Assembly: GCA_965249765.1 (NCBI GenBank)
Contig: CBDFMR010000003.1
Location: forward strand, 124,001-188,000
Direction: 5' to 3'
Source of the DNA: CBDFMR01 sp965249765
GTDB taxonomy: Bacteria > Bacteroidota > Bacteroidia > Chitinophagales > Saprospiraceae
Length of the DNA: 64,000 bases
In this document: piece after piece, positions 25,824 through 35,281 of the stretch
Numbering within the stretch: position 1 is the first letter of the stretch
Layout of the letters: each line of letters starts with the position of its first letter
Translations under genes and position numbers: made by a program
Notes under the pieces: model-generated
What the model saw: the letters and a program-made list of their open reading frames with translations, nothing else
What the model was told of the DNA's origin: nothing
Databases searched by the model: none

Positions 25824-27506
25824 CTTGACTTTGACACGTTTTAGCCATAAGCATTTGATTATCAAGCAGTTAAGTTTTTCGTTTTCGCAATACGTTGTCT
25901 ATAACTATCTGATTGTCAGGCTGTTGTAATTGAGGGGTTTGATTTTTTTCAATTTGAATTTATCTATCAGTACTTGTTGGTTTGAATCCATAGCACTGCG
26001 TAGGTAAAAGTCCTTTCCATCTTGGGTAATCTTGCTAGACTGCATCCTGTCGAGTGTTTTTAGAATGGTAAGCTCTGAGACGGTGTTTTGTTTTTCTCAA
26101 GTCTGATCTCGACATGTCTTAATAGTGCCAAGGCCATAAAGCACATAGCAATGTGGCCGCGGATTCTTTTGTCTGTCCAATGAAACATTGGTCTGAAAGA
26201 TGCTTTTCATGGTTCTAAAGCCTTGTTCGATTAAAAACAAGTGACGGTATTGATCTAATATTTGCACAACACTCAAGTTGATACTGGGCTAAAAAGCCAT
26301 CGTACATTTGGTCCTGCTTGATCTTTTTTTCGTTGAGCTGGTAGCTGTCCTTGCCCGTTTTGTTCAAGTAATGGTAAGAGGCTTTCTTTTTTAACTGGGA
26401 AGGGTTGTCCATGAAGTACTGTGCCTTTATTAGGCGTTTTTCTCTTTCATGACGGTCTTTGCGTGCCCTTTTTTCACTGTAGGTGCAGATCACTTTCCGT
26501 CCCTGGTACATTAGTGTAGTGTATTTTAGCTTTATTGGTTTTCCATCTTTTTGAACACCCAGTTATAGCGGCTCTTATCTACCAATGCTTCTTTGGCGGG
26601 CGTTTTCATCATTTTTAGCTTTTCACCAAATATGAATGGAAAGTCCATTTGCCCACATCAGGTCAATGTTTTGTTCTGATAACATGGCTCGGTCAGCTAC
26701 TACGATGACCTTGTCGATACTATATTGCTTTTTTACCTGTTCCAGTATTTTACTTATCGTCTTGACTTCGGCAGTGTTTCCCTCGAATATATGATAGGCC
26801 ACCGGTTGCTTGTTACGAATGAGCATTCCTAATACCACTTGAGTCTTTCCTATTTTACCATCCTTGGAGTATGTGTTTTCTTGTTCTACATCACTATCAA
26901 AATAAAAAGTCGTTACATCATAAAAAACAATATCTAATGATTGAATTGCGACCGGTCATATATATACTTTGCTGTATGGCGTGGCTATATTGGTCCAGCT
27001 TATCCAAGGACGGTACAACCAATGGAGTATGTCTTGTACCGAGTAATATTCAGCCTGATTGTGATAATTAGCCAGTTTACTGTTGGGAACATTAAAGCGC
27101 TCGACCAACATCAGCAACACCGCTTCGTATAAATCAAAGGTCAGGTGGTGCTTTCTTTTTATTCTGGCAAAGACCTGGTCCTCAACTAATTGATAACCAA
27201 AATTGAACCTGCCCACTTCCTCCACCTCAGTACCCATCAAGTCTAAGGGATTGCCACCCCCTAGAGCGTACAGCCTGGATCCCATTTTCTTAATAGTCCT
27301 CTGCCTTGCCCAAATTGGCTAGGGTTTTCATTCGCGCAAATCGTCAAATGAATCAGACTCATAGTGTCCGGACTTCTTTTTATCACGAATTGTAGCAAAT
27401 AACTACATTATATTAATAATTTCTTAGAAAAACAAACTGTCTTCGCAATACAATTTACACTGCAAGGGTTTCAGACGATTTCTCTCATACAAGTGTCAAA
27501 GTCAAG
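25824..27506 (-). mobile_element. inner IS1634-family element, decayed copy
   Basis: The ends CTTGACTTTGACAC (25824-25837) and GTGTCAAAGTCAAG (27493-27506) are identical to those of the intact element at 58708-60532. The interior aligns along its whole length but is 142 bp shorter through many small deletions. It lies on the minus strand inside the transposase gene of the outer relic. Confidence 0.9.
25905..27399 (-). pseudogene. IS1634-family transposase, inactivated copy
   Basis: This corresponds to the 536-residue transposase encoded at 58841-60451. The start codon is lost (the intact TTATGGCTAC reads TTTGCTAC here). Deletions break the frame repeatedly. For example, FNFGYVQLVDSVLHTFKLDQ has become FNFGYQLVEDQ, and bases are missing where the intact copy reads RLEKNKTPLSEL. 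Long stretches such as FEGNTAEVKTISKILEQVKK remain unchanged. It cannot make transposase, but its ends could still be recognised by the intact copy's enzyme. Confidence 0.9.
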
Positions 27507-27588
27507 AAAAAGCATTGACAAAGAAAGGGGGCATAAAACAGTAGAAAAAGTAAACCAAAGAATAGGAAGAGCAAAACAAAGGTATCCA
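27507..27588. repeat. 83-bp direct repeat (target duplication), right copy
   Basis: The right copy of the inner element's target duplication, one base shorter than the left copy (GGGCATAAAA against GGGCACTAAAA). Confidence 0.9.
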
Positions 27589-27983
27589 TCAGCACAAGTG
27601 AGATACAATATTACCTTGACCAATGATAAAAACAACAACAAGGTCAAGCCATGGATTGGGAAATAGATGAGACAAAAAATAAAAAGAAGGAGCAAGAATA
27701 GGTAGGTATTTCCTAAGGACAAGTTTAGATATGAAAGAAGAATAGTGGTATGGAAGTATATAATACAATCAGAGAAGTAGAAAGTACATGCTCAGATCTT
27801 GTCCACAAGATGATAAGTCAACATTAATCTATCTAGACTATTAGAATTGGTTGCAAATACAGACAAATTGCAGACTGCTTGATAATAAAACAAAGACCAT
27901 TCGCAAAACTCAAATCTGTAGTACACAAACTAAAAACCAAAAATTTGAATCAACAACCAGAACGGACTCTAAGGTTGGGGTGA
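27589..27983 (+). pseudogene. outer IS transposase, C-terminal scraps
   Basis: After the second copy of the duplicated target the sequence reads RYPSAQVRYNITLTNDKNNN and KVKPWIGK, then a stop. Further on, in shifted frames, are MEVYNTIREVESTCSDLVHK, which resembles the conserved YxxYNTIREIEST segment near the C-terminus of these transposases, and LLGYWLQIQTNCRLL. These are disconnected fragments of the outer element's transposase with large deletions. I see no other gene in 27589-28000. Confidence 0.6.
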
Positions 27984-28013
27984 TGCGCAATGTGGGTTAA
28001 TGACCTCTAGCAG

Positions 28014-28604
28014 TCAATTTCTCTGACTTAACATCCTCGCCACATACTTTCCAATAATGTCAAATTCGACATTGACGGCATCACCGATAGCAAGATTCTT
28101 GAAATTAGTGTGATCCATTGTGTACGGTATGATCGCAGTTCTAAATGAGATTTCATCAGGAGATATTACCGTAAGACTTATACCATTGAGGCAGATGCTT
28201 CCCTTGTCCACGACTAGATGACAGGAAGAGTCAGGAATAGAGAAGACAATCTTTTTGCTTCCATTATTATTCACTATGTCAAGGCAATTCACGGTCGTAT
28301 CAATATGACCTTGAACGATATGACCATCAAGTCGTGTGGTAGGCATTACACTTCGTTCGAGATTGATGAGGTCTCCCACTTCTATCTGGCTGAGATTAGT
28401 TCTTTCCAATGTTTCTGGTACAGCTTCGATCGTATGCGTGTTATCTTGTGTTTCTATGACCGTAAGACAGGTGCCATTGTGGGATATACTCTGATCGACA
28501 TACGCATCTTTGGAAATATTAGATCGCACTGTTAAACGCATGATACCATCTTTTATCACTCTACTTACTACTGCTCCGGTATCCTCGATTATTCCGCTAA
28601 ACAT
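28014..28604 (-). CDS. ribE: riboflavin synthase, alpha subunit
   Basis: A 196-residue enzyme that dismutates two 6,7-dimethyl-8-ribityllumazine into riboflavin. It is made of two similar lumazine-binding halves. The N-terminal MFSGIIEDTGAV is the family signature. Half one contains SISHNGTCLTV and half two contains GSICLNGISLTV. The linker GHIVQGHID is also typical. Its ATG overlaps the stop of the upstream surface protein gene by one base (TAATG), so it is the last gene of that unit. The outer IS scar ends 13 bp beyond its stop but leaves it intact. Confidence 0.97.
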   Translation of the reverse strand: MFSGIIEDTGAVVSRVIKDGIMRLTVRSNISKDAYVDQSISHNGTCLTVIETQDNTHTIEAVPETLERTNLSQIEVGDLINLERSVMPTTRLDGHIVQGHIDTTVNCLDIVNNNGSKKIVFSIPDSSCHLVVDKGSICLNGISLTVISPDEISFRTAIIPYTMDHTNFKNLAIGDAVNVEFDIIGKYVARMLSQRN

Positions 28605-31327
28605 TATCCGCGTATTAGGTTGATATATCCTTTTAATATTCCTGCTCTTACGACATTTCCCTCCACGCGACGTTCGATAACATTGCAGGTGTAATAATAT
28701 GTGCCTTCAGACAATTCTTTACCACCCGAGGAATTTCCGTCCCAGTTTATAACAGGATCTGTGGTTTCAAATACAAGATTACCCCATCGATTAAATACTT
28801 TCAGGTCAATTGATTCAATAAACAGGTTGGTAATTGGCTTAAAGAAGTCATTTGCACTGTCACCATTGGGAGTAAATGTATTTGGCAACTCGTATTGAGG
28901 ACAATTGTCGATACATATGATGTTGGACAGATCGCTTTCGTTTCCTACTGTATCTATGGCCGTCACGGCATAGCATCCTGCTATTCCTATATCAGGTTTA
29001 TGTTCAGAAAAATTATTGGCTGCCCCATCGATTTCATCAACAATCTCTAAAGGTGACTCTTCATTCAAGGCAAAGTATACATTGTATGAAGCTACATCCA
29101 TGACATCCGTACATGTGAGGTTTGGATTGGACCAAGACAAGCTATTAAAAATATCATCTTCCGAGTCTATAATATCGATATTCTCACAGACCGTAAAAAT
29201 CTCCAACTCAGGTGCACATGGGGGCTCAAGGTCGTGGGGTATTCCACAATTTTCTTGTGAGAAGTTGATGATGGGGTCTTCGATATCTGCAATGTTGTAA
29301 GTGCCTATCGTCTCGATCTTGTAGCAGTAAGTCTTTCCATTTTCAAGATCGGCATCAAGGTAAAATTCATCGGTGGTCTGATCTAGCAACTCGAATGTGC
29401 TAGTGACGTCATCGAATCGATAGACATTATTCAAGATGTTGACCCATGGTGTTTCATACTCCCAAGTAAGCATTAAGGACCTGTCCTGCTCACCGATATT
29501 TAAAAAGACAGAACTAGCCGTAGGTGCGTCGCCATGGGTCATGGTGTTTCCACTGGCGTAAAAGTCGATATCATAGTGATAGCGTACTGACTCGGTATTC
29601 AACCCCATATCTCTCCAGGTGGTGTCTATCTCCTGAGAAAAGGAAGTTGCAATAATCTCGGTTCCCGGTATAGGGTTGTAATCTATGCCGTTGTTACTTC
29701 GGTTCAAGACGTACCTATAGGGTGGAGGATTCATGATGGTGTCCAGATCTTGTGCTAGAGGTTTTGTCCACCTGACAAATATCTCTCCGTCTGATGGAGA
29801 GGTTGACTCAACACTCACTTTGGTGATCAATGGTAGATCACGGATCAGTTGCAGACATATCTCGTTTGACGGCTGGCTCTGCACGGCATTAAATGGATTA
29901 CCATTAGGTGACAACAGTGCAAACTCTGCTAAAACTCGATAACAGTAAGTTTGTCCTTTTTCTACGTCACCATCAACATAGAAATAATCACTGCCATCAT
30001 GTTCCAGAGTAATGTATTCTATTATCTCATAGCCTCTTCCGTCGAGCCCTGTTTCACAACTATCTGCAAAGAACGGATTGCTTCCTTGACGTCTCCATAT
30101 GGAAAACCCTTGAAAGAATCCTCCGAGTGTTTCTTCACAAGCATAGGGTAGATCCCAAGTAAGTCTTATGCTCTGAGAGTTTGATTCAGCTTCGAGATTT
30201 TGAGGTGCAGGTCCTATAATTTTAATTCTAAGGGTCTTTAACTCTGCCAGACCCGTGCTGTCATTAAAATAATTGTCAACAGCTCTGAATACTACTTGAT
30301 AGTATTGATCTGAAATGTGCTCACATTGGGTCTGCCAGATAAATTTGCCAGTAAATTCTACAGATTGAAAAATTGAATCCTCTAGAACGACCGCATTGAA
30401 TGTGTCTAGTACAAGTGGTCCCCCTGAAGCAGTCAGCTGGACCAGTTGACCTTGATCAAGATCATCAACAACGATATCAAGTTCTATGAGCTCACCTGCA
30501 ATTACACACAACTCGTCGACAACGTCAATGGTAGGGGGTCGGTCAGTACAGATTTTGACAAGGATCTGCATATCACGTATTATTGAATTGATCAATACAC
30601 CATTCCTATATTCTTTGATGAGAAAGGCAACATTATATTCACCGGCGACTTTGGGGGCATCCCATATAAAGTCACCTGTTACCTCATTGAGACTTATGAC
30701 ATTATCAGGGCCGGGTGCAATGAAATTGGGGAGTACATAGTCGTCGATAGGAATACCGCCACTCTCACGTGGTACGATAAGTTCATAAGCCAAGCTGTCA
30801 CCATCGGGGTCGTAAGCATTGGGATTGTGAATAAACTTCTGTCCTATACAGGCAATATCAATAGGAGGCTGCAGCAGTTTTGCAGAATTATTTATACCCT
30901 GAAATTGGGTGTCGAGGAATGTAAATGTGGTGGATAAGAAGAAGGGAATATCAACGCTGTTGGTCGGTGTTATATTTAGAATGTTGCTTACTCTATTGGG
31001 GTCCTCAAATTGGATCGTGTAGGTTGCCCGTCCGGGATATACATGATCCGCTATATAATAATTAACCTGGACATCATTGGGTAGTAGGTCGCCACCAGCA
31101 TTGCTGCGATGAACATATTCTGAACTACCGTCACCCCAAAATATCAAGAGGCTATCGCGGTCGGCTGCTTCACTCGACGCCTTGGTATAAGTCGTCACTG
31201 TCATCCTGATCGTAAGTTCATCAATTTGATCAAAGGTGATTTCACCTGATCGGTTATGAGTAGCCTGCATCTGAATGGCGCAGATGAGGAAAACTAATAT
31301 TGCAAATATGTGTTTTCTACAATTCAT
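28604..31327 (-). CDS. T9SS type B surface protein with Fn3-like domains (907 aa)
   Basis: It begins with a signal peptide (about residues 1-22, cut near MQA) followed by THNRSGEITFDQID, an N-terminal module that recurs in Bacteroidota surface proteins. Next come Ig-like or cadherin-like segments (AYDPDGDSLAYELIVP near 175) and several fibronectin-III-like units with YCYRV or YCYKI strands. The end is a gliding-motility-associated C-terminal domain: LPNTFTPNGDSANDFFKP near residue 812, FNRWGNLVFET, and GTYYYTC. This C-terminal domain is the type B sorting signal of the type IX secretion system, so the protein is predicted to be exported to the cell surface. Its ligand is unknown. The stop overlaps the ribE start, an odd operon partner. 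Confidence 0.9.
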   Translation of the reverse strand: MNCRKHIFAILVFLICAIQMQATHNRSGEITFDQIDELTIRMTVTTYTKASSEAADRDSLLIFWGDGSSEYVHRSNAGGDLLPNDVQVNYYIADHVYPGRATYTIQFEDPNRVSNILNITPTNSVDIPFFLSTTFTFLDTQFQGINNSAKLLQPPIDIACIGQKFIHNPNAYDPDGDSLAYELIVPRESGGIPIDDYVLPNFIAPGPDNVISLNEVTGDFIWDAPKVAGEYNVAFLIKEYRNGVLINSIIRDMQILVKICTDRPPTIDVVDELCVIAGELIELDIVVDDLDQGQLVQLTASGGPLVLDTFNAVVLEDSIFQSVEFTGKFIWQTQCEHISDQYYQVVFRAVDNYFNDSTGLAELKTLRIKIIGPAPQNLEAESNSQSIRLTWDLPYACEETLGGFFQGFSIWRRQGSNPFFADSCETGLDGRGYEIIEYITLEHDGSDYFYVDGDVEKGQTYCYRVLAEFALLSPNGNPFNAVQSQPSNEICLQLIRDLPLITKVSVESTSPSDGEIFVRWTKPLAQDLDTIMNPPPYRYVLNRSNNGIDYNPIPGTEIIATSFSQEIDTTWRDMGLNTESVRYHYDIDFYASGNTMTHGDAPTASSVFLNIGEQDRSLMLTWEYETPWVNILNNVYRFDDVTSTFELLDQTTDEFYLDADLENGKTYCYKIETIGTYNIADIEDPIINFSQENCGIPHDLEPPCAPELEIFTVCENIDIIDSEDDIFNSLSWSNPNLTCTDVMDVASYNVYFALNEESPLEIVDEIDGAANNFSEHKPDIGIAGCYAVTAIDTVGNESDLSNIICIDNCPQYELPNTFTPNGDSANDFFKPITNLFIESIDLKVFNRWGNLVFETTDPVINWDGNSSGGKELSEGTYYYTCNVIERRVEGNVVRAGILKGYINLIRG

Positions 31328-31399
31328 GAGGACTTCGACTCAGACCTAAAATTATAAAGTAATTTAGTCACTTCTAGGTAAAACGATATCAATTGACGT

Positions 31400-32278
31400 T
31401 TAGTCCGGTAATTCATCAAGACATTTCATCAAACTTTCTGCCCACGGTCTAGCCTTGATATTGAAGGTATCTGTGATCTTGTCCATTGACATGACACTCC
31501 AGAGAGGTCGTAGAGCAAGAGTGGGATATTCTGATGTCGGTATCGGCTGAGCATCAATGTCCAGTTGCCTGATTTCAAAAATTTTGAGAGCAAATTCATG
31601 CCAAGAAATAGTGGCTTCATTGCTGAAGTTGTAAATGCCCGTATAATCTCTATTAAGATCGTTGTTAGCTGTCTCGATAATATCTAGCACAGCGTAAGCT
31701 ATATCTCTGGCCCACGTGGGAGCTCCTATTTGATCATTCACAATTTTGAGAGAATCTCGCGAACGTGCCAGGCGCATCATCGTCAATACAAAATTACTTC
31801 CTCGCGATGCATAGACCCATGAAGTCCTCAAGATGATATGCTTGCACTCTGACGTTACTATCTTTTCTTCGCCATTAAGTTTGGTCTTAGCATAGATACT
31901 TTTAGGATTTGTAGGAGAATCTTCTGAGTATGCCTTGGGTCCATCGCCATGGTAAACGTAGTCGGTAGAGAAATGAAATAGATAAGCATCGTGGTTTTTA
32001 CAAAATGCCCCAAGAAATCCTGGGCCGCTGCTATTCACCGCTGCACATAGTCCTACATCGGTCTCAGCTTGATCTACGGCAGTATAGGCTGCACAATTAA
32101 CGATGAAGTCTGGATCATAGGTTTCTAATCTTTGTACGGATGTAGGGTCTGTAATATCGAGTTGTGATGAATCCAGAGAAGTGACATTGTATTTTGTGGA
32201 CCAGCTTAGGTGGCTAAGCTCATACCCGACTTGACCTCGAGAACCCAGGATTACAATGTTTACTATTTTACTCTCCAT
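31400..32278 (-). CDS. rfbD: dTDP-4-dehydrorhamnose reductase
   Basis: A 292-residue NADPH-dependent short-chain dehydrogenase that makes dTDP-L-rhamnose for O-antigen or other surface glycans. The N-terminal VNIVILGSRGQVGYEL is the Rossmann glycine motif. The mid-protein has VNCAAYTAVDQAE, FHFSTDYVYHG and a YAKTKLNGE catalytic Tyr-x-x-x-Lys. I start at the ATG at 32278. A much longer reading frame extends upstream through rfbC in another frame but is not family-like. The start overlaps the end of rfbC by 11 bp. rfbA and rfbB are not in the window. Confidence 0.94.
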   Translation of the reverse strand: MESKIVNIVILGSRGQVGYELSHLSWSTKYNVTSLDSSQLDITDPTSVQRLETYDPDFIVNCAAYTAVDQAETDVGLCAAVNSSGPGFLGAFCKNHDAYLFHFSTDYVYHGDGPKAYSEDSPTNPKSIYAKTKLNGEEKIVTSECKHIILRTSWVYASRGSNFVLTMMRLARSRDSLKIVNDQIGAPTWARDIAYAVLDIIETANNDLNRDYTGIYNFSNEATISWHEFALKIFEIRQLDIDAQPIPTSEYPTLALRPLWSVMSMDKITDTFNIKARPWAESLMKCLDELPD

Positions 32279-32825
32279 AAGCGACAGGTCGGTGATCTCC
32301 ATATAATGGCAGGTCGCGATCTTTTTTAGAGACGATGATATGGTCGATCGGGAGGCTCCAGTCAATGGCCAGATGAAGGTCATTGTATCTAATGCCCCCT
32401 TCGGCTTTCCTGTTATAGAAATTGTCACACTTATAGGAGAAAATTGTATTGTCTTCCAAGACAGAATATCCATGAGCAAAGCCCCTTGGGACCAGCAGTT
32501 GCAATTTGTTTTCTGATGATAAGGTGATCGAGTATGATTGTCCTAGTGTCTGACTATTGGGCCGGAGATCTACAACAACATCTAATACACTTCCTGTAAT
32601 GACACGTACCAGTTTAGCTTGTGAATATTCTCCTACCTGATAGTGAAGACCTCGGACTACTCCATAGGAAGACTTGGCTTCATTGTCTTGAATAAAGTGA
32701 TACGCTTGCTGCAAGTCAGCATTGATTTTATCATTGTAGGTCTCTACAAAATACCCTCGCTCATCACCATGGATGATCGGCTCAATCACATAAAGTCCCT
32801 TTATTTCGGTTTCTTCTATCTTCAA
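32268..32825 (-). CDS. rfbC: dTDP-4-dehydrorhamnose 3,5-epimerase
   Basis: A 185-residue cupin epimerase, the step before RfbD in dTDP-rhamnose synthesis. The family motifs are DERGYFVETYN, SSYGVVRGLHYQ with the catalytic His, VVVDLRPNSQTLG and VPRGFAHGYSVLE. The start appears to be a TTG at 32825. An in-frame stop lies only three codons upstream and there is no ATG nearby, so a longer protein is excluded. The 3' end overlaps rfbD. Confidence 0.95.
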   Translation of the reverse strand: MKIEETEIKGLYVIEPIIHGDERGYFVETYNDKINADLQQAYHFIQDNEAKSSYGVVRGLHYQVGEYSQAKLVRVITGSVLDVVVDLRPNSQTLGQSYSITLSSENKLQLLVPRGFAHGYSVLEDNTIFSYKCDNFYNRKAEGGIRYNDLHLAIDWSLPIDHIIVSKKDRDLPLYGDHRPVAYGE

Positions 32826-32902
32826 AACTTGTTACACTTGTACTTTTATTTATATGTATGGTTACTTACTCATTAACTCATCCCTAAACCTTCGACTAAC
32901 AT

Positions 32903-34210
32903 TTATTTCTTTCTAAAATATATTTTTAGCGGAACACCAGTAAAGTCAAAATTCTCACGGAGTTTATTCTCCAAATAGTTTCTATAAGCCCCTTTCAGTT
33001 CCTTGGGATGATTGCAGAAAAAAGCAAATGCAGGGTAATATACTGGAAGCTGAGTAACGTATTTTATCTTAACATGCTTTCCACGGTGAGCGGGTGGGGG
33101 ATATGTCTCTATTGCCTCAAGCATGATGTCATTGAGTTTCGAAGTCTTGATTTTTTGGGTCCTATTTTTACACACAAGGAGCGTAGTCTCTATCAATTTA
33201 AATATTCGTTGCTTCTCAAGTACCGATGTAAACACTACCGAGACGTCAGTAAATGGAGCCATTTTCATCTTCAGCTCTTTCTCATAATCTCTTGCCGAAT
33301 TGGTCTCTTTGTCCATCAGGTCCCACTTGTTTACTGCTACGACAAGGCCCTTGTTTCTGCGGATGACTAGTGACACTAGTTTCATGTCCTGTGATTCTAA
33401 TCCATCTTTGGCATCGATAAGCATGATGCAGACATCGGCCTCGTCTATGGCTTTCACAGCTCTGATGACCGAGTAGAATTCCAGATCCTCATGAACCTTG
33501 CTTTTCTTTCTGATTCCAGCCGTATCTATAAGGATAAATTCTTTGTCAAATTTCTTATAGTGCGAGTGTATGGAGTCCCTAGTAGTACCGGCTATTTCTG
33601 TGACGATATTCCGATCCTCCCCTAGCAAGGCATTGGTAAGTGAGGATTTACCGACATTCGGCTGACCGATGATAGCGATTTTAGGAATCTCATTAGCTTT
33701 TTCCTCGGACTCTTCTTCAGGTAAAATTTCAGTTACTAAATCCAGTAGCTCACCAGAACCACTTCCAGAAATAGATGATAAAAATAACGTATTCTCAAAT
33801 CCCAAACTCCAGAATTCATTGGCTGACAACTGACGAGTATGGTTGTCTACCTTATTGACGACCACGATGGTCTCTTTGTCCGTCTTTCTGAGCATCTTGG
33901 CAATCTCCCCATCAAGATCTGTGATGCCTGTAGTCACATCAGTCAGGAAGACAATAATGTCAGCCTCATCGATGGCGACCAGTACCTGGCGTCTTATAGC
34001 TGCCTCAAAAATATCATCTGAGCCATGGACAAATCCACCGGTATCAACTACCGTAAACTCTTTGCCATTCCACTCTGAGAATCCGTATATACGATCACGT
34101 GTAACACCACTGGTGTTGTCGATAATCGCCTGGCGTTCTCCAATAAGTCTATTGAACAGAGTCGACTTTCCTACGTTGGGTCTTCCCACTATTGCTACTA
34201 TCGCTGCCAT
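32903..34210 (-). CDS. der: GTPase Der (EngA), ribosome assembly
   Basis: A 435-residue double-GTPase required for 50S subunit assembly. The first G domain has GRPNVGKSTLFNRLIG (residues 8-23), DTGGF and NKVD. The second has GQPNVGKSSLTNALLG (about 183), DTAGIRKKS and NKWD. A KH-like C-terminal domain follows. Two tandem Era-like domains are diagnostic. It lies downstream of era on the same strand with a 188-bp gap. Confidence 0.98.
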   Translation of the reverse strand: MAAIVAIVGRPNVGKSTLFNRLIGERQAIIDNTSGVTRDRIYGFSEWNGKEFTVVDTGGFVHGSDDIFEAAIRRQVLVAIDEADIIVFLTDVTTGITDLDGEIAKMLRKTDKETIVVVNKVDNHTRQLSANEFWSLGFENTLFLSSISGSGSGELLDLVTEILPEEESEEKANEIPKIAIIGQPNVGKSSLTNALLGEDRNIVTEIAGTTRDSIHSHYKKFDKEFILIDTAGIRKKSKVHEDLEFYSVIRAVKAIDEADVCIMLIDAKDGLESQDMKLVSLVIRRNKGLVVAVNKWDLMDKETNSARDYEKELKMKMAPFTDVSVVFTSVLEKQRIFKLIETTLLVCKNRTQKIKTSKLNDIMLEAIETYPPPAHRGKHVKIKYVTQLPVYYPAFAFFCNHPKELKGAYRNYLENKLRENFDFTGVPLKIYFRKK

Positions 34211-34398
34211 GAAATTTGTATTGTGTTACAAAGAACGAGCTTTTATACTAAAACGACTACTTTTTGCTCTTAGAGTTGGGTGTATAGTCTTGCCTAATTG
34301 TCTCATACTATTTCTCATATCTACGAAGGTGAAGTAGAATTACTCCTTGCTGAAGCAAGGTGAGTGAGAAAGCGGAAAAAGACACGACAATGAATAGT

Positions 34399-35280
34399 CT
34401 ACTGATTGTAACCAAAGTTCTTGAGCATCTTTTGGTCGTTACGCCAGTCTTCCTTCACTTTTACATAAAGATCGAGATAGATCTTCATCTGGAAAAATTC
34501 CTCTAGTCCTTTTCTTGACCGTATTCCTAGGCTCTTGATCATCTTTCCCTGGCTACCGATCAGAATAGATTTTTGGGATTGTCTGTTGACAATAATCTCA
34601 GCGCGTATCGAGAGGAGGTCATTTTTTTCTTTAAAGGTATCGACAACTACTTCACACGAGTAAGGAATTTCTTGATGATACAATGACAATATGGATTCCC
34701 GAATGATCTCACTGACAAAAAACCGCTCCGGCTTGTCGGTAATCTGATCCTTGGGATAATAAGCTAGTCCTACGGGTAGAACCTCCTTGATGTAGCTTAG
34801 AAGTGTATCGACTCCAAAACCCTCTAGGGCTGATATCGCTACCACATGGTCAAATATAACTTGTGATTCATAGACTTTCAAGATGGCTTTGACTTCTTCT
34901 TGATTGGACACATCTATTTTATTGACAACAAGAATTTTATGGCCTCTACATCTATTGATCTGATCAAATATGTGATCGTCATCCTCATATTTATCGTCCT
35001 TGACGACCATGAATAGTAGTACATCGGCGTCTTCAAATGACGAGTGTGCAAATCTATTCATCGACTCCTGCATCTTGTACGAGGGTTTCTTTATGATACC
35101 CGGACTGTCCGAGAAGATGATCTGGTAGTCTTCGTCATTATAAATACCCAATATCCTATGTCGTGTAGTTTGTGGCTTGGCATTAATGATAGACATCTTC
35201 TCACCGAGAAGTGCATTCATCAAAGTTGACTTGCCTACATTGGGATGGCCTACAATATTTATATATCCTGATTTATGCAT
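34399..35280 (-). CDS. era: GTPase Era, 16S rRNA processing
   Basis: A 293-residue GTPase that binds the 3' end of 16S rRNA during 30S maturation. The G1 motif is GHPNVGKSTLMNALLG (residues 11-26), followed by KPQTTRHRILG, DSPGI, NKID and SALEG. The C-terminal KH domain contains IIVNRQSQKSILIGSQGKMI, the RNA-binding GxxG region. Length is standard. It lies directly after a conserved hypothetical gene (1-bp gap) and before der. Confidence 0.98.
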   Translation of the reverse strand: MHKSGYINIVGHPNVGKSTLMNALLGEKMSIINAKPQTTRHRILGIYNDEDYQIIFSDSPGIIKKPSYKMQESMNRFAHSSFEDADVLLFMVVKDDKYEDDDHIFDQINRCRGHKILVVNKIDVSNQEEVKAILKVYESQVIFDHVVAISALEGFGVDTLLSYIKEVLPVGLAYYPKDQITDKPERFFVSEIIRESILSLYHQEIPYSCEVVVDTFKEKNDLLSIRAEIIVNRQSQKSILIGSQGKMIKSLGIRSRKGLEEFFQMKIYLDLYVKVKEDWRNDQKMLKNFGYNQ

Positions 35281-35281
35281 T

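Larger units (their letters stand above)
25237..28000 (+). mobile_element. outer IS relic with 17-bp inverted ends, host of a nested IS
   Basis: TTAACCCACATTGCGCA at 25237-25253 and its exact reverse complement at 27984-28000 bound the region. Between them lie two pieces of one plus-strand transposase gene, separated by a complete but decayed second IS on the other strand. The 17-bp ends are perfect, although the interior is largely deleted. Without the inner element about 1 kb of the outer one remains. Confidence 0.72.

Noticed and set aside
32279..32479. An upstream extension of rfbD giving a 359-residue protein.
   Set aside because: The extra 67 codons lie inside rfbC in another frame and are not family-like. 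The Rossmann motif begins right after the ATG at 32278.
34345..34360. The palindrome CCTTGC-tgaa-GCAAGG between era and der, considered as a terminator.
   Set aside because: No T run follows on the minus strand, and on the plus strand there is no gene to terminate.
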